Part shown: in pieces, positions 1 through 6,881 of the stretch | Layout of the letters: each line of letters opens with the position of its first letter | How positions within the stretch are numbered: the first letter of the stretch is position 1 | NCBI GenBank assembly: GCA_020438525.1 | Contig: JAGQUL010000016.1 | Location: 385 to 15,706 of the forward strand | Source: Thermoleophilia bacterium | Lineage (GTDB): Bacteria; Actinomycetota; Thermoleophilia; Gaiellales; SKUG01 | DNA length: 15,322 nt | Direction of reading: 5' to 3' | The notes under the pieces: generated by a model | Database searches by the model: none | Seen by the model: the letters and a program-made list of their open reading frames with translations, nothing else | Told to the model about the DNA's origin: nothing | Program-made: the position numbers and the translations under genes

Positions 1-250
1 TCGCCGCCAGCCGCTCGCGCTCGCTCGTGTCGATCGGCATGCCGTGCTTGCCCTGGAGCATCTTCAGGCCCTTGGCCTGCATCTGCACGGTCATCCCCTT
101 GCGCTCGTAGTCGGAGGCCTCCTTCGCGAGCACGATCAGCTTCGTGTCCCAGTCGAGCTGGTCGCCGAACGTCCACGCCAGCCGCAGCCGCAGCGGCTCG
201 GCGCTGAACGCGAATGGGCATCCCGGATCGGTGTAGTGCACGACCTGCAT
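1..250 (-). CDS. DsbA-family thioredoxin-fold protein (N-terminal part, runs off the window)
   Basis: Only the first 83 residues are in the window, read on the minus strand from the ATG at 250-248. The start MQVVHYTDPGCPFAF followed by SAEPLRLRLAW is the first beta strand and active-site helix of the DsbA/2-hydroxychromene-2-carboxylate isomerase-like group of thioredoxin-fold proteins. The active-site loop is Cys11-Pro-Phe-Ala, so the nucleophilic cysteine is present but the usual second cysteine of CxxC is missing, as in the FrnE-like and isomerase-like members. There is no signal peptide, so a cytoplasmic protein is likely. An AGGGAG element at 264-259 supports the start. It diverges from the lysyl oxidase block. 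The family call is fairly secure; substrate and reaction cannot be told from this part. Confidence 0.8.
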   Translation of the reverse strand, partial: MQVVHYTDPGCPFAFSAEPLRLRLAWTFGDQLDWDTKLIVLAKEASDYERKGMTVQMQAKGLKMLQGKHGMPIDTSERERLAA

Positions 251-392
251 GGCAGCTGCTCCCTGTTCGTGTGCGTGACCTCGAATTCGTGTCTGCAATC
301 TAGCGCGTGCCGCGATCGCACGAGCACTCGCTGCAACCGAATCGTCGCTCGACCCGACAACTCTGGCAGCACGGGTTTGGGCTTCTCGGGAC

Positions 393-398
393 GGAGGA
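393..398 (+). promoter_or_regulatory. Ribosome binding site deciding the GTG start at 403
   Basis: GGAGGA lies 4 nt before the GTG at 403. The reading frame is open further upstream to a GTG at 307, but that one has no comparable purine-rich element and would add a 32-residue extension of unrelated, Arg/Gln-rich composition. This site therefore favours 403. Confidence 0.6.
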
Positions 399-402
399 CT
401 GC

Positions 403-1197
403 GTGCAGATCGGGACGAATCGCGCGCTGATGTTCGGCGCAGGTGCATTGGTTGGTGCGGGTGGCATGCTGCTCGCGCACCAGCTGGGATGGCTCGGCCA
501 CCACCACGCCGAGGAATCGACGACGGGTGACGCGGCCGCAGCGCCGCACGACCACTCGACGCACGACCACGCGGCGATCGAGCTGCTGCCGCCACAGGGC
601 AACGGCTTCGAGCACGCGGTCGACGCGCCGAACACCGCCGGGTCCGGCGTTCCGGAAGATGCGAAGGGGCCCGCGAACCTCGCAGTGGCGTGGTGGCCGC
701 AGGACATCTCGTTCGACCAGCACGGCTCCGCCGGCACGCTGCGGTTCCAGTCGACCGTCGCCAACATCGGCGGCGAGGCGACGACGATCGCACCCGGCGA
801 CCGCGTCGACTACACCCTGCAGCGACTGCAGGAAGACGGCACCGCCGGACCCGTCGTGGCGCGCTCCAGCGTGCCGCTCGGACACGCCGACGTGCAGCCG
901 TTTCCCGCCGAGTACGCCGGTCAGGAGACGAGCGGTGGCCTGTCGTCGCTCGGCGCCACGCTCCACGACTTCTCGACGCTCGCGCCGCAGACCGCCGCGA
1001 TCGTCGGCGCCGGGCACGCGAGCCAGCAGCTGCACATCGGCGACGTGAAGGCCGGCGTGTACCTGCTGCGCCAGCAGATCGTTCGCGACGGATCACCCGT
1101 CGACGCGACGCGCTTCGACGACGCGCGGATCACCGAGATCAAGCTCGATGGCAAGGGCGGGTTCCTGCACATGGCTTCTCGCTACGACGGCGACTGA
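403..1197 (+). CDS. Lysyl-oxidase-like protein with His-rich linker, active site apparently lost
   Basis: A 264-residue protein starting at GTG 403. Residues 9-30 form one Gly/Ala-rich hydrophobic segment, then a linker with two histidine clusters (HHH at 33-35, HDHSTHDH at 49-56), then a domain from about residue 92. That domain resembles the lysyl oxidase domain of the next gene at both ends: GTLRFQSTVANIGGEA here against EVRFDSVVGNRGAS there, and VGAGHASQQLHIGDVKAG followed by VYLLRQ against YGAGLQGQSLSLGDAKPG followed by RYVLRQ. The HxHxH copper motif is not found, and the position of the cofactor tyrosine is Val201. I infer a non-catalytic paralogue, perhaps a partner or copper-holding accessory protein. 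It is the first gene of the plus-strand block, 67 bp before the active paralogue. The homology is my own alignment; the role is open. Confidence 0.7.
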   Translation: MQIGTNRALMFGAGALVGAGGMLLAHQLGWLGHHHAEESTTGDAAAAPHDHSTHDHAAIELLPPQGNGFEHAVDAPNTAGSGVPEDAKGPANLAVAWWPQDISFDQHGSAGTLRFQSTVANIGGEATTIAPGDRVDYTLQRLQEDGTAGPVVARSSVPLGHADVQPFPAEYAGQETSGGLSSLGATLHDFSTLAPQTAAIVGAGHASQQLHIGDVKAGVYLLRQQIVRDGSPVDATRFDDARITEIKLDGKGGFLHMASRYDGD

Positions 1198-1213
1198 CAC
1201 CGCCGACACGCAC

Positions 1214-1243
1214 CGCACTACCGGACACCACAGACGCACTACC
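1214..1243 (+). repeat. 9-bp direct repeat 21 bp apart in the leader of the lysyl oxidase gene
   Basis: CGCACTACC occurs at 1214-1222 and again at 1235-1243, start to start 21 bp, about two helical turns. It sits in the 67-bp gap before the lysyl oxidase ATG. It could be a protein-binding site or chance in a C-rich spacer. Confidence 0.35.
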
Positions 1244-1247
1244 CAAC

Positions 1248-1257
1248 GGGACGGGAC
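1248..1257 (+). promoter_or_regulatory. GGGACGGGAC ribosome-binding element
   Basis: GGGACGGGAC ends 7 nt before the ATG at 1265 and supports that start over the in-frame ATG at 1148, which lies inside the preceding gene. The identical ten bases stand before the start at 2491, and a close variant stands before the GTG at 403. Confidence 0.5.
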
Positions 1258-1264
1258 ACACGAC

Positions 1265-2398
1265 ATGACGAGCATCGGCAGCATCATCCCCAAGGTCGCG
1301 ATCGGCGCGGCAGCGGCAGGTGTCGGCGTTGGCGCCGTGGCGCTCGCATCGAAGGCCAGCACCGAGGAGACCGGACGTCGCAAGGTGATCAGCGGCGTGC
1401 TCGCCGGCGTGGGCGGCCTCGCAGCCGCCGGTGCGCTGCTCGCCCGCAATACCAAGGCATTCGGCCCGCTGCTCGGCGCAGGCATCGGCCTTGCAGCGGC
1501 CGGCACGATCGACGCCCTGCGCGGCGGAGGCGACGCCGCCACGTCGACCCCCGGCGCCAACCTGGACCCCGGCGAGGCAGCGCGTGCCGAGAAGCTCGCC
1601 GCGCTCAAGCCCGGCGACCTGCTGCCCGACGGCGTGCAGGCGGCGCCCACCAACGTCTACCGCCAGGGCGACGAGGTGCGCTTCGACAGCGTCGTGGGCA
1701 ACCGCGGCGCCTCGCCCTTCCAGATCGCGCTGCACCTGAACGAGCAGCAGGGTTCGAGCCGCACCACGCAGGTGATCTTCAACGAGGACGGCACCGCCAC
1801 CGAGCGCGACCTGCAGGGAGGCCTGCGCCTCGACGAGCGCCGCGACCACAACCACCTGCACTTCGACGACTTCGTCTACTTCCAGCTCTACAAGGCCGAC
1901 GAGAACGGTCGCCCCGACCTCGCCGCCGGCGAGCTCTCGGGCGGCATCAAGCAGTCGTTCTACATCACCGACGTGCAGCAGTTCCAGGTCGACGACAAGG
2001 ACAACCTCGCCACGGCCGCGAAGCTCGCCAACCACGGCCGCGTCGACCGCAACATCGTCGACGCCGACGTGGCGCAGGGCATCAGCGTGGGCTACGCCGA
2101 CGTGTACGGCGCAGGCCTGCAGGGCCAGAGCCTGTCGCTCGGCGACGCGAAGCCCGGGCGCTACGTGCTGCGCCAGTCGTTCGATCCGAGCGACGAGGTG
2201 CTCGAGCAGAACGAGAAGAACAACGTCGCCGACACGCTGATCGAGGTGGGCGCCGACGGCAAGGTCACCACGGTCCGCTCGGACTTCGCGCCGGAGAGCG
2301 ACTACGTGACGCTGCCCGACGGTCGCGTGGTGATCCCGAGCGTGCTCGACAGCCTCGAGAACGCACGCCCGCACGTCCACTCGGACAACGAGGGCTGA
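1265..2398 (+). CDS. Membrane-anchored lysyl oxidase (copper amine oxidase with LTQ cofactor)
   Basis: 377 residues. Three Gly/Ala-rich hydrophobic segments (about 9-30, 41-60, 66-85) with GxxxG-like spacing anchor the protein; the rest is a lysyl oxidase domain. Family features seen: EVRFDSVVGNRG near 137-148, the copper motif HNHLH (His195, His197, His199) matching HQHYH of human LOX, GIKQSF with Lys229 at the place of the cofactor lysine (human Lys320), GISVGYADVYGAG with Tyr281 at the cofactor tyrosine (human Tyr355), and PGRYVLRQSFDPSDEVLEQ followed by NEKNN, matching PGNYILKVSVNPSYLVPES and the YTNN after it. Lysyl oxidases oxidise the epsilon-amino group of peptidyl lysine to an aldehyde, releasing ammonia and peroxide, which leads to cross-links. 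Unlike animal LOX it contains no cysteine, so it folds without disulfides. Activity is inferred from conserved residues; the physiological substrate is unknown. Confidence 0.85.
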   Translation: MTSIGSIIPKVAIGAAAAGVGVGAVALASKASTEETGRRKVISGVLAGVGGLAAAGALLARNTKAFGPLLGAGIGLAAAGTIDALRGGGDAATSTPGANLDPGEAARAEKLAALKPGDLLPDGVQAAPTNVYRQGDEVRFDSVVGNRGASPFQIALHLNEQQGSSRTTQVIFNEDGTATERDLQGGLRLDERRDHNHLHFDDFVYFQLYKADENGRPDLAAGELSGGIKQSFYITDVQQFQVDDKDNLATAAKLANHGRVDRNIVDADVAQGISVGYADVYGAGLQGQSLSLGDAKPGRYVLRQSFDPSDEVLEQNEKNNVADTLIEVGADGKVTTVRSDFAPESDYVTLPDGRVVIPSVLDSLENARPHVHSDNEG

Positions 2399-2408
2399 TA
2401 GGCCACAC

Positions 2409-2448
2409 GACGGCCGCTCCGACGCTTCCTGCAACGCGCAGGGCCGTC
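2409..2448 (+). other. 7-bp inverted repeat between the lysyl oxidase and rod-protein genes
   Basis: GACGGCC (2409-2415) and GGCCGTC (2442-2448) are perfect inverted copies separated by 26 nt. They lie 11 bp after the lysyl oxidase stop in the 92-bp gap. There is no T-run, so this may be a weak attenuator or mRNA stabiliser, or chance. Confidence 0.3.
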
Positions 2449-2475
2449 GCAGCGACACACAGGTAGGGACGATCC

Positions 2476-2485
2476 GGGACGGGAC
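2476..2485 (+). promoter_or_regulatory. GGGACGGGAC ribosome-binding element
   Basis: Identical to the element at 1248-1257 and placed 5 nt before the ATG at 2491. It supports that start. Confidence 0.5.
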
Positions 2486-2490
2486 GCCAG

Positions 2491-3315
2491 ATGGACTATG
2501 CAAGCAGCTACGCGGTCGGTGGGCCGGCGCTGGGGACGACGACGGGTGTGCAGCACTCGCCGAACGTCCCTGCAGGCGTCCAGCCGCCGCCACGCCCGCA
2601 GCGCATGCACTGGTCGACGCTCGTGTTCATGGTCGGCATGGCGGTGTGCGCGGTCGCGCTGCTCGCGACGATCGCCGGCGTTCCGGCACGGATCGGCTAC
2701 GACGTGGACGGACCGCCGAACCGCAACAAGCCGAACTCGATGGATCCCGCGAAGATCCAGGCCTCGATCGACGGCAACATGAAGTGGATCGACGCCAACA
2801 GCTCCGACAACCCGGACGCCTACCTCGGCTTCATCAAGTCGATCAACCGCAACGAGGCCGCCATCCCCGCGATGGCGCAGGCCGTGATCTCGATGAACGA
2901 GTCGGTGAAGGCGCTCGACGACGGGCTGTCGGGACTGTCGGCGAACACCGCCGCGATGGGTGACGACATCGACGCGATGGCAGCGACGAGCACCGCCAGC
3001 GCCGCGACGATGCAGTCGCTCGGCAGCGACATCGGATTCCTGTCGAGCTCGATGATCGGACTGGCCGACGCCACCAGGCAGCTCACGCAGAGCATGGCGG
3101 GCATCCAGACCAAGGCTGAGGCGATCGCGTCGGGCGGAACCTCCCAGGCGCTCAAGAACGCCAAGAAGCTCAACGACTCGCTGCCGACCGGCGTGCCGGT
3201 TCCGCTCACCACCGACGGCGAGCCGTACGACCAGGCGATGCAGCGCCTCGCGACCACCGCCGGCGGTGGCGAGGGTGCCGCCGCAGACACGAGCAACGGA
3301 GCGCGCGTCCAATGA
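2491..3315 (+). CDS. Single-span membrane protein with helical extracytoplasmic region (rod protein 1)
   Basis: 274 residues, not recognised as a named family. Residues 1-40 are a Gly/Pro/Gln-rich cytoplasmic tail, residues 41-64 (WSTLVFMVGMAVCAVALLAT and onward) form one membrane span, and residues 75-100 are polar. From about 103 to 215 there is a long amphipathic helical stretch rich in Ala, Ser, Met and Asp with heptad-like spacing, such as MNESVKALDDGLSGLSANTA. The C-terminus is a Gly/Ala-rich low-complexity tail. The order tail-span-helical rod recurs in the next four genes. It resembles the helical part of chemoreceptors only in composition; no signalling hairpin is present. Its stop overlaps the next start by 4 bp (ATGA at 3312-3315), so the two are translationally coupled. 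Probably a structural or scaffold element of the envelope. Confidence 0.85.
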   Translation: MDYASSYAVGGPALGTTTGVQHSPNVPAGVQPPPRPQRMHWSTLVFMVGMAVCAVALLATIAGVPARIGYDVDGPPNRNKPNSMDPAKIQASIDGNMKWIDANSSDNPDAYLGFIKSINRNEAAIPAMAQAVISMNESVKALDDGLSGLSANTAAMGDDIDAMAATSTASAATMQSLGSDIGFLSSSMIGLADATRQLTQSMAGIQTKAEAIASGGTSQALKNAKKLNDSLPTGVPVPLTTDGEPYDQAMQRLATTAGGGEGAAADTSNGARVQ

Positions 3316-3920
3316 CCAGCCACGCCGCATCCGGAGCACCCAGCCCGCTCGCACCGCTCGTCGACGAGCGCCGGCTCGGTTCGGCCGGTGGCCAGGCTGC
3401 GATCGGCATCGCCGGCATCGTGCTCGCGGTGATCCTCGTGATGGGTCAGATCTCCATCGCGACCAGCAAGGGCATGGCGATGCACCTGTCCAGCTCCGTC
3501 GACAACATCACCGAGGCCAACAAGGTGATGGAGAGCGTGATCGAGCGCGCGGCGCCGTCGGTCGAGCTCGAGAAGGTGCTCGACCAGCAGTCGCAGACGC
3601 TCGCCGACACGCGTGACTCGATGGTGGTCACCAACGACGAGCTGGCCACGATCATCGACGCGAAGCATCGCCTGATCAGGATCGTCGGCGGCATGCAGTC
3701 GACGAGCGACCAGCTCGCGAGCAACGTCGGCAGCCTGCGCAGCTCCACGTCCACGATGACGAGCGAGCTCGGCACGCTTCCCGCCGCGACCACGAACACG
3801 CACAAGCAGCTGCAGCGCATCAACACCGACACGAACGCGATCAACGGCGAGCTCGGCGCGATCGGCCAGAAGATGATGTCGTACGGGCTGCCGCACGCCC
3901 AGGGAGCCCCGACCGGATGA
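3312..3920 (+). CDS. Single-span membrane protein with helical extracytoplasmic region (rod protein 2)
   Basis: 202 residues, the shortest of the five. A short cytoplasmic tail (1-27), one membrane span at about 28-48 (AAIGIAGIVLAVILVMGQIS), then an almost continuous predicted helix from about 58 to 190. The last helical part carries LGTLPAATTNTHKQLQRINT, which matches LGTLPPRLTATNARLAHVNG in the next protein, direct evidence that the two are related. No cysteine and no catalytic motif seen. ATGA overlaps at both ends (3312-3315 and 3917-3920) tie it to its neighbours, implying production in fixed ratio and perhaps hetero-oligomer formation. Function unknown. Confidence 0.87.
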   Translation: MTSHAASGAPSPLAPLVDERRLGSAGGQAAIGIAGIVLAVILVMGQISIATSKGMAMHLSSSVDNITEANKVMESVIERAAPSVELEKVLDQQSQTLADTRDSMVVTNDELATIIDAKHRLIRIVGGMQSTSDQLASNVGSLRSSTSTMTSELGTLPAATTNTHKQLQRINTDTNAINGELGAIGQKMMSYGLPHAQGAPTG

Positions 3921-5005
3921 CCGCGCACGACGCACATCCGCAGGGCGGCTCCGCACCGGATCCGGGCGCCGGCTGGCGATCGCTCTCGGGCGACCTGCCA
4001 CCCGTGCCGTCGTTCGACGCGCAGGGCGCGAGCGCCGCGCACCAGGCACAGCTGCCGCCGCAGCCGATCCACGGTGGCTGGGACGGCGCATGGCAGGACG
4101 CGAACGGGCAGTGGCACTACCCGTTCACCGCGCAGCAGCCGGTGGAGCAGCCTCCCTACAGCAGTGCAGCCGGCGCGCTCGCCGAGCCCCAGCCCGTAGT
4201 CGCACACCCCGTGCCCCAGCCGCAGCCCGACGCGCAGCCGCAGCCGGCGGACTCGCCGATCGTGCCGGCCGAGCAGCTCGCGCCGGTCGGACCTCCGCGG
4301 TACCTCGCGCCGCAGCGCGTGGCTCGCGATCCACGCCAGCGAACGATGGCCGCGGTGATCACCTTCGTGGCGCTCGTGATCGGCCTGTGGGGAATCCTCG
4401 GGTTCCTCGGATCGCTCTCCAGGACGCTCTCGGGGATCACCTCCAACAACGCCAAGATCGAGGCGCAGATGACGGAGGCGAACGTCGGGCTCGCCGACCT
4501 CAAGCGCAAGACGGATCCGCTCAAGGGCATGACCGAGCAGACCAAGGTGCTCGGCGGGCTGCTCGGCGGCATCGACCAGGACATGGCAGCGATGCTCGAG
4601 GGCGTCGACCAGATCTCCGCGGGCATGTCGACGATGGGCACGTCGCTCGACCAGCTCGACACCGAGCTCGGTCGCGTGAACACGATCAATGCCGGAATGG
4701 CGGAGCAGCTCGGCAGCATCAATGCAGGGCTCAAGGACCAGGTTCGCAAGGTGCGCACGATGCGCCGCGACGTGCAGGCGACCGGCCAGGTGCTCGGCAC
4801 GCTCCCGCCGCGACTGACGGCGACCAATGCACGCCTCGCGCACGTGAACGGTGCGGTGAACACGATGGGGTGCCGCGGCGTGACCAACAACCTGAAGGTC
4901 AAGATCAGCCTGGGGCCGATTCCGAACGGCAGCGCGACGGTGTACGCGACCGTGATCCCGCCGGCGGCGTGGGGCACGAAGCAGGACGGGAAGACGCCAT
5001 GCTGA
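3917..5005 (+). CDS. Single-span membrane protein with Pro/Gln-rich tail and helical region (rod protein 3)
   Basis: 362 residues. The cytoplasmic tail of about 140 residues is Pro/Gln/Ala-rich (QPQPDAQPQP at 101-110) and contains an aromatic patch, GAWQDANGQWHYPF at 57-70, recalling WW- or DUF2510-like short Trp motifs. One span lies at about 143-166 (MAAVITFVALVIGLWGILGF). The helical rod runs from about 170 to 315 and includes LGTLPPRLTATNARLAHVNG, the element shared with rod protein 2. A short C-terminal, probably beta, tail follows (NNLKVKISLGPIPNGSATVY) with Cys319 and the final Cys362, which could form a disulfide outside the membrane. Start and stop overlap the neighbours by 4 and 7 bp. 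The proline-rich tail suggests docking of a cytoplasmic partner; no enzyme motif seen. Confidence 0.87.
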   Translation: MTAHDAHPQGGSAPDPGAGWRSLSGDLPPVPSFDAQGASAAHQAQLPPQPIHGGWDGAWQDANGQWHYPFTAQQPVEQPPYSSAAGALAEPQPVVAHPVPQPQPDAQPQPADSPIVPAEQLAPVGPPRYLAPQRVARDPRQRTMAAVITFVALVIGLWGILGFLGSLSRTLSGITSNNAKIEAQMTEANVGLADLKRKTDPLKGMTEQTKVLGGLLGGIDQDMAAMLEGVDQISAGMSTMGTSLDQLDTELGRVNTINAGMAEQLGSINAGLKDQVRKVRTMRRDVQATGQVLGTLPPRLTATNARLAHVNGAVNTMGCRGVTNNLKVKISLGPIPNGSATVYATVIPPAAWGTKQDGKTPC

Positions 5006-5817
5006 ACGGACGCCCCGCATACCCCGTGGTGAGCGGCGGCGGAGCCGCGGTGGCGGGTGCATCCGTGCCGCTCGGCGACAGCGCGCGCCCGCCCCGGACG
5101 TTCACGCTCGACGAGCTTGCGGCGCGCGGCGATGCGCTGGCCCTGTCGATCGGCTCGAAGGTCACGGCATCGACGATCCTGCTCGCATGCGTCGTTGTGA
5201 TCCTGATCGGTGCGCAGACGCTGCTCAGCACGATGGACGGCATGAACCGCGACCTGAACGAGATGAACAAGCAGCTCGCGGTCGCCACGACCGGGCTCGG
5301 GATCCTCAACGAGACGATGAACTCCGTGCCGCCGCAGGCGCGGCACGTGTCGGCGATCGTGGGCACGGTGGACGAGACCGCCAAGGCGGTGAAGGTCTCC
5401 AGGGGTCACATCGAGACGATGACCGGCACCACCGCGAAGGTGAACGAGCAGCTCGGCGCGATCGCCGGCTCGACGCAGGCGATGCGCAGCTCGCTGGAGG
5501 GTGCGGCAGGTGACGCGAAGGAGCTGTCGACGACGATCGGCGAGCTCAACGGACAGCTCGACCCGCTCGTCACGACGCAGCACCAGATGCTGCTCGGCAC
5601 GAGAAAGATGCGCTCCGGGCTCGACGGCATGAACGCGAGCCTGGCGTACGTGGTGCGGATCATGAACTACATCGCGGCGCCGCCGACCGGTGGCGGCATG
5701 ACGATCAAGGCGGAGCTGCCCAGACAGACGCTGCCGCCGTTGCCCGGGATCAAGGCAGAGGTCGATCCGGTACCGGTGTTCCCGCGAAACATCTGGCCCG
5801 TATACACGGGGCCGTGA
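4999..5817 (+). CDS. Single-span membrane protein with helical extracytoplasmic region (rod protein 4)
   Basis: 272 residues from the ATG at 4999, which overlaps the end of the previous gene by 7 bp and is preceded by GGGAAG. The same frame is open upstream to 4090, but that part is a high-GC shadow of the previous gene. Cytoplasmic tail 1-53, membrane span about 54-74 (TASTILLACVVVILIGAQTL), helical rod about 78-222 with Asn/Gln/Met-rich heptads, then a Pro-rich C-terminal tail (LPRQTLPPLPGIKAEVDPVP) ending NIWPVYTGP. The segment LNGQLDPLVTTQHQMLLGT corresponds in position to the LGTLP...T element of rod proteins 2 and 3. No catalytic motif. Probably a partner of the adjacent rods in the envelope; function unknown. 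Confidence 0.85.
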   Translation: MLNGRPAYPVVSGGGAAVAGASVPLGDSARPPRTFTLDELAARGDALALSIGSKVTASTILLACVVVILIGAQTLLSTMDGMNRDLNEMNKQLAVATTGLGILNETMNSVPPQARHVSAIVGTVDETAKAVKVSRGHIETMTGTTAKVNEQLGAIAGSTQAMRSSLEGAAGDAKELSTTIGELNGQLDPLVTTQHQMLLGTRKMRSGLDGMNASLAYVVRIMNYIAAPPTGGGMTIKAELPRQTLPPLPGIKAEVDPVPVFPRNIWPVYTGP

Positions 5818-5830
5818 CGAGGCACGAACG

Positions 5831-6748
5831 ATGAGCAACGCACGACGCTTCAACTCCAACGAACTGTTTCCGGCGACCGGTCACGCGCCGGGTGAGCTGC
5901 TGTGGGGCGAGCAGCCGCAGCGCCAGCCCATCGCGCCGCTGGTGCTGATGGCGGTCGTGCTGCTGCTGGTGGCTGCACCGAGCGCGCTCGCATCTGGCGG
6001 CGGGACCGCGAACCCGATCCGCCTGCTGCGCGACATTGCCGATTCCACGTGGCAGCTCACGGGGCTCATGAAGACCTCGAACGAGACGCTCGCCGCGATC
6101 GACGAGAACTCGTCGAACCTCGTGGCGATGCAGGAGAGCATGCAGCAGATCGCCACGTCGACCGCGGGCATGGAGTCCAAGACCAAGCAGCTCAACACGA
6201 AGCTCGCGATGGTCGGCACCGACGTGAAGGCGTCGGGCGCCACGCTGCAGAGCGTCGACTCGAAGCTCAACCAGACCGCGGCGGGCATGACCGAGCTGAA
6301 GACCGCCGTGTCGGGGTCGGCGGCGTCGACCAAGGCGATCGTCGGGGAGTTCAACAAGATCGACGCCGCGATCGGCTCGATGGACAGGAACCTCAAGACC
6401 GCGATCACCAAGATGGCGGAGAGCGGGCCGCTCACCAAGGCGTTCGCCGAGAATCGGACGCGCGTGGCGATCACCGGCGGCGACAGCAGCAAGTACGGAG
6501 TTCCGAACCTGGCGCCCGACAGCCGCGTGATGAGCGTGGTGCTGCCGATGATCCGCGTGATGCAGAACGGCGGCGCGCTGCCGGCACGCAAGGACCGGCA
6601 CGAGGCGAGCAACCCGATCGTCGGCACTGCGCTCAAGCTGCAGGTGCCCGACGGCGTGAACGTCGTGGCGATCGTCAAGCCCTTCGACGGCTACTACGGC
6701 CTGCCCGACGAGAACTTCTTCGTGCAGAACCGCATCTACGGTTTCTGA
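5831..6748 (+). CDS. Secreted or single-span protein with helical region and C-terminal domain (rod protein 5)
   Basis: 305 residues. The hydrophobic segment at about 34-51 ends in PSALASGGG, which could be a signal-peptidase I site after Ala54, so this member might be released instead of anchored. A helical rod rich in Ala, Ser, Thr, Met and Lys covers about 65-215 (MQESMQQIATSTAGMESKTK). A separate C-terminal domain of about 85 residues follows (YGVPNLAPDSRVMSVVLPMI through KLQVPDGVNVVAIVKPFDGY to QNRIYGF) which I do not recognise. The ATG lies 13 bp after the previous stop with a weak CGAGG upstream. It is the last of the five rod genes; the next gene starts 133 bp later. Lysine content of the rod is noticeable, which matters if the upstream lysyl oxidase acts on it, but this is inference. 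Confidence 0.85.
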   Translation: MSNARRFNSNELFPATGHAPGELLWGEQPQRQPIAPLVLMAVVLLLVAAPSALASGGGTANPIRLLRDIADSTWQLTGLMKTSNETLAAIDENSSNLVAMQESMQQIATSTAGMESKTKQLNTKLAMVGTDVKASGATLQSVDSKLNQTAAGMTELKTAVSGSAASTKAIVGEFNKIDAAIGSMDRNLKTAITKMAESGPLTKAFAENRTRVAITGGDSSKYGVPNLAPDSRVMSVVLPMIRVMQNGGALPARKDRHEASNPIVGTALKLQVPDGVNVVAIVKPFDGYYGLPDENFFVQNRIYGF

Positions 6749-6753
6749 GCCGA

Positions 6754-6769
6754 TCCCGGGACTTCGGGA
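6754..6769 (+). terminator. Possible weak hairpin after rod protein 5
   Basis: TCCCG (6754-6758) can pair with CGGGA (6765-6769) across a 6-nt loop, starting 6 bp after the stop codon at 6748. The stem is short and no T-run follows, so termination would be weak at best. Confidence 0.25.
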
Positions 6770-6868
6770 ACCCTGATTCGCGTTTGCGCGTCGAACCTGC
6801 GAGCGTGTAGAGGCGAATCATCCTGCGTCCGTGCCGAGATCGTGGTTTCCGCCACGTGCGGGCGTGGG

Positions 6869-6876
6869 AAGGAGGT
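6869..6876 (+). promoter_or_regulatory. Strong Shine-Dalgarno site for the DPxTG-repeat protein
   Basis: AAGGAGGT, a full match to the anti-Shine-Dalgarno consensus, ends 5 nt before the ATG at 6882. It is the strongest ribosome binding site in the block and fixes this start against an in-frame candidate at 6831. It suggests this protein is made at a higher level than the rods. Confidence 0.8.
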
Positions 6877-6881
6877 CGGCG

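Noticed and set aside
307..402. Upstream GTG start at 307 for the first block gene
   Set aside because: The added 32 residues are Arg/Gln-rich with no ribosome binding site, whereas GGAGGA stands before the GTG at 403.
1139..2593. Long open frame of 484 codons on the minus strand
   Set aside because: It lies wholly over the lysyl oxidase gene, has no recognisable domain and shows the Arg/Val/His-rich composition of high-GC antisense frames.
4156..5859. Minus-strand open frame of 567 codons, with others at 2820-4091 and 3446-5062
   Set aside because: Antisense shadows of the rod genes. The plus-strand frames have clear membrane spans, coupled starts and stops and plausible helices.
2491..6748. 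Chemoreceptor (methyl-accepting) identity for the rod proteins
   Set aside because: Helical composition is similar, but the conserved signalling hairpin is absent, there is no HAMP domain, and the helix is on the wrong side of a single N-terminal span.
2491..6748. Mce/MlaD-type lipid transport proteins
   Set aside because: Tandem single-span proteins with helical tails recall Mce operons, but no MCE/MlaD beta domain and no permease pair is present.
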